A stretch of 64,000 bases of DNA from Paraburkholderia atlantica. Its GTDB lineage: Bacteria; Pseudomonadota; Gammaproteobacteria; Burkholderiales; Burkholderiaceae. A model generated the notes under the pieces. That model had not been told where the DNA came from. It worked only from the letters and a program-made list of their open reading frames with translations, and searched no databases. The stretch covers positions 1 to 64,000 of the forward strand of contig NZ_WHNQ01000030.1 of the NCBI RefSeq assembly GCF_009362785.1, given 5' to 3'. Positions 61,735 through 64,000 of the stretch are shown here, in pieces. Within the stretch, counting starts at the first letter, position 1. Every line of letters begins with the position of its first letter. The position numbers and the translations under genes were made by a program.

Positions 61735-62631
61735 ATGAACAAGTACCTGGTCGTTCTGAGGTGTGGAGACAGTTCCTTGCATCCGCAATGGTTCAGCGGC
61801 GGACAGGCCCCGAACTTTGATTTGATACTGAGTTACTACGGGAAGAACGAAGATTATGCAGACATCTTTGCCAAAGCCATACATCGATTCAAAGGATCAA
61901 AATGGGAAGGTCTTAACGACTTCATGTTGAAAAATGCCGAATTGATTCTGCAATATCGTTACATCTGGCTCCCGGACGACGACATCCTGACGGATGTTCA
62001 AACCCTGAACGACTTCTTCGAGTATGTAGAACGAGAGAATTTCGCACTCGCGCAACCGTCTCTCGACGAGAGAAGCTATTTCGGTCACCAAACGACGTTG
62101 CAAAACAGGGATTTTGAATTTCGCGAAACCAACTTCGTGGAGTTGATGATGCCATGTTTATCTTCGAATGCTTTGCATGCGATAAAACACAGCTTCGGGA
62201 TGAACAAATCAGGCTGGGGCCTCGATTTCTTGTGGCCCAAGTGGGTCGCTTCTTTTGGAAAGGTTGGCATTATTGATCGTTTTTCCGTGTTCCATACACG
62301 CCCGGTCGGTTCGGCCGGGAGCGGCATGGGAGACAATTCAAGTACGAGCCCAGGTTTTGAATTGAATCAGACGCTCGCACAATACGGGATGCTGGGCACT
62401 CCGATAAAGGTCAGTCGTGGCAAAACAAGCGATGTAGGCAAATCATATGCGAGCGGTCGACTGGGCAATCCCATGTTGTTCGTTCATGCGGTAAAGGGCA
62501 GCAATCCGGTGCGACGGAAAGATATCGTCAGTTTTATGAGGCTGCTGAAAGAGTATCTCCCGTGGCTTCATCATATCAAGCGCACAACGTGGCCAATGCA
62601 TCGGGCTCCGGAAAGGCGCTCAAGCCGTTGA
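61735..62631 (+). CDS. DUF707 family protein, probable glycosyltransferase
   Basis: The 298-residue product matches DUF707. It has LILSYYGKNEDYADIFAKAI, then YIWLPDDDILTDVQTLNDFF with an acidic DDD cluster. LAQPSLDERSYFGHQTTLQN and TNFVELMMPCLSSNALHAIK follow, then SGWGLDFLWPKWVASFGKVG and VFHTRPVGSAG. The acidic cluster and fold pattern suggest a GT-A-type nucleotide-sugar transferase, but DUF707 proteins are known mostly from plants and have no proven activity to my knowledge. Low GC and position suggest horizontal transfer. Confidence 0.85.
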   Translation: MNKYLVVLRCGDSSLHPQWFSGGQAPNFDLILSYYGKNEDYADIFAKAIHRFKGSKWEGLNDFMLKNAELILQYRYIWLPDDDILTDVQTLNDFFEYVERENFALAQPSLDERSYFGHQTTLQNRDFEFRETNFVELMMPCLSSNALHAIKHSFGMNKSGWGLDFLWPKWVASFGKVGIIDRFSVFHTRPVGSAGSGMGDNSSTSPGFELNQTLAQYGMLGTPIKVSRGKTSDVGKSYASGRLGNPMLFVHAVKGSNPVRRKDIVSFMRLLKEYLPWLHHIKRTTWPMHRAPERRSSR

Positions 62632-62925
62632 GAATGATAATGCGTGTGATTGATGTGAGTACCGTCGGCAGTTGTGATGAAAGTCAGGATCGACTTGGCG
62701 ACGCCGGAGATTTTCGATTAAATGGTTAATTAGTCACACTCAACCATTGGCGACATTAGTCGGGCGAAAAGGGACATGCGCTAGAGATCGCATTTAGTTC
62801 TGTATAAACTCTCGTATCGCGTAGTCCGTTGCAACCACCTTCTCGCGTACGGCACGCTATGCCATCTCCAATGGTATGCAACAACGCGGCGATGCTCTCA
62901 ACGAAGCAGATCGAGGAGGTAAATT
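62632..62925. other. Gene-free stretch with part of repeat copy B
   Basis: The repeat segment at 62671-62704 lies here. The rest is AT-richer, with no recognised gene. GAGGAGGT ends the stretch as the ribosome-binding site for the next gene. Confidence 0.5.
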
Positions 62926-63942
62926 ATGAGCGATGCAAAATTTGCAACGTTCTGGAATGATCCGGAATTATCTCCTTATGAAATCGCTTGTTTGAATACG
63001 TTCACTGCTAATGGCAGCGAAATCGCTGTATATAGTTACAAACCCATCAGCAACTTGCCAAAAGGCGTGATCGAAAAGGATGCGCGGTCGATCCTTCCTG
63101 CCGACTCGCTGAGCGCTTTTCCCGTCAATGGCGTTTCTTCAATGGCGCATTTCACAGATTATTTCCGGTTAATAATGTTTACCAAAACGGATGAAATCTG
63201 GGCGGACACAGATATTCTTCTCCTGAGACGATTTGACCTGAACATTGCGGGCGACCTGGTCGGCCGGGGACAGTCGGATCTGCTTTGCACCGCACTCCTG
63301 CGCCTCGACCCGCGGAATCCACGGCTGCATGATGTAATTCAGCGGGTAGAAGCGATGAAAAACACGGATATAAAATGGCGTGCTGCTGGCTCCCATGTTT
63401 TGACGGAAGTCTATGGTGCAAAGGTCGGCTTGCCTGAAAAGGTGTTTTATCCAGTGCATGCCGATTCCTATTATAAGGTCTTTTTGCCCCACTATTTCGA
63501 AGAGTGCGCTGCGCTTTGCACCAATGCATATACGCTTAAACTTTGGAATAATCGTGTGGTTAAGCTTGGCGTGTTCAAACGGGTCTGTCCACCAGAGGGG
63601 TCATTCCTGCATCACGTGTTTGCCAGTACTAGATCCGATCAGCTTTTCGCCGAGATCTATCCCGCGGATGTGATGCAGAGGTTGGTCAGTAACGCCGAAG
63701 AGAGAGTCGGCCGCGATGAAGGCGTTCGCAAACTCATGCGAATAGCATTGGGGAGCGGGTTATCCAGCAAATTTGACGACACGCCGCTCTCACACCGGAT
63801 TTAATTTGATATCTGTTGGCATATTCGTCTAATCATCGCAAAACGATTTCATTAAAAGATTCCGACATGCTTGCTTGATCGCTGGCGATCTTGGTAGACC
63901 CAGACTGCCGGCACTTCAGGTCGGCCCATTTGCTCCTACAAC
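62671..63942 (+). repeat. Diverged repeat, copy B, interrupted by a glycosyltransferase gene
   Basis: Segments 62671-62704, 63785-63798 and 63882-63942 match copy A at 58336-58655 in the same order. In copy A the first two are contiguous; here about 1,080 bases, including almost all of a glycosyltransferase gene, lie between them. The second segment encodes the final residues of that gene (LSHR, then Ile and stop). Confidence 0.6.
62926..63804 (+). CDS. DXD-motif glycosyltransferase (capsular polysaccharide type)
   Basis: The 292-residue protein has an excellent GAGGAGGT ribosome-binding site. It resembles the GT32/alpha-1,4-type family: FWNDPELSPYEIACLNTFTA at the start, then FTDYFRLIMFTKTDEIWADT with the DXD of ADTDILLLRRFD. 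Later segments are RAAGSHVLTEVYGAKVGLP and CPPEGSFLHHVFAST. Its last residues, from about 63785 on, coincide with a repeat found also at 58366, so the gene end may have been acquired at insertion. GC is about 50 percent, lower than the host average. Confidence 0.85.
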   Translation: MSDAKFATFWNDPELSPYEIACLNTFTANGSEIAVYSYKPISNLPKGVIEKDARSILPADSLSAFPVNGVSSMAHFTDYFRLIMFTKTDEIWADTDILLLRRFDLNIAGDLVGRGQSDLLCTALLRLDPRNPRLHDVIQRVEAMKNTDIKWRAAGSHVLTEVYGAKVGLPEKVFYPVHADSYYKVFLPHYFEECAALCTNAYTLKLWNNRVVKLGVFKRVCPPEGSFLHHVFASTRSDQLFAEIYPADVMQRLVSNAEERVGRDEGVRKLMRIALGSGLSSKFDDTPLSHRI

Positions 63943-64000
63943 ATGATTCGTGATTAGTTGATTTCTTCGCGAAGCAAGGATTTTTGCGATATAGAACGGG
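63805..64000. other. Window end, gene-free with repeat segment
   Basis: The last 196 bases contain the third matching segment of the diverged repeat and no gene start. The neighbouring gene, if any, begins beyond the window. Confidence 0.4.

Noticed and set aside
1..64000. CRISPR array, tRNA or rRNA genes
   Set aside because: No regularly spaced repeats and no cloverleaf or ribosomal sequences were recognised by eye; a covariance-model scan would be needed to exclude a short tRNA.

Overview
The window is GC-rich DNA of the Burkholderiaceae type, most likely Paraburkholderia or a close relative. This rests on codon use, dense gene packing and gene content: metE, CheB/CheR hybrid sensors, GT9/carbamoyltransferase glycan genes, phasin-like and DUF4242-type small proteins. 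No rRNA, tRNA, CRISPR array or complete insertion sequence was recognised. GC falls noticeably to the right of about 53.5 kb.

Layout. 0-5 kb holds small stress and storage genes: the 5' end of a manganese catalase, a phasin-like protein, a YciE/YciF ferritin-like protein, a DUF4242 protein, and a probable IS110 transposase fragment. 5-13 kb has a SAM-domain/class III cyclase/AAA/TPR regulator, an orphan TpsA exoprotein with a filamentous-haemagglutinin N-terminus, and a secreted protein of unknown function. 13-17.7 kb carries a deleted flavohaemoglobin remnant, metE, and a resolvase-like protein that has lost its catalytic residues.

17.7-27 kb is an eight-gene, mostly overlapping minus-strand glycan operon: GT4, GmhB-like phosphatase, GT9, carbamoyltransferase, GT2, GT9, a further glycosyltransferase and a UDP-xylose-synthase-like SDR. 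Divergent from it is an ABC exporter fused to a degenerate kinase-type ATPase region and a response-regulator receiver. 30-34 kb has a PIG-L deacetylase/GT2 pair divergent from a flavodoxin-family oxidoreductase and a PsiD-like decarboxylase. 34-43 kb is a signalling block: a CheB-CheR-PAS-kinase-receiver hybrid, a stand-alone CheB, and a CheB-CheR-PAS-GAF protein. A GT4 gene follows.

44-53.5 kb contains haemerythrin, small conserved genes, the PncC-NadE pair of NAD metabolism, a protein-isoaspartate methyltransferase/erythromycin-esterase fusion, a Na+/H+ antiporter, Ohr, and a GntR regulator with a leaderless solute-binding protein. 53.5-64 kb is a looser, lower-GC accessory region: a beta-propeller quinoprotein-like exoprotein, GT2, Wzx-like flippase, UDP-galactopyranose mutase, DUF707 and DXD glycosyltransferase genes. 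They are separated by long gene-free stretches that hold diverged repeats and probable transposon debris.

Together the window encodes two surface-glycan systems: a compact carbamoylated heptose/xylose-type operon, and a patchwork galactofuranose-containing polysaccharide locus. Between them lie sensory hybrids and redox/NAD housekeeping genes. The most unusual items are the ABC-ATPase-receiver fusion, the PCMT-esterase fusion, the catalytically dead serine recombinase, and the repeat pair flanking the last glycosyltransferase gene.
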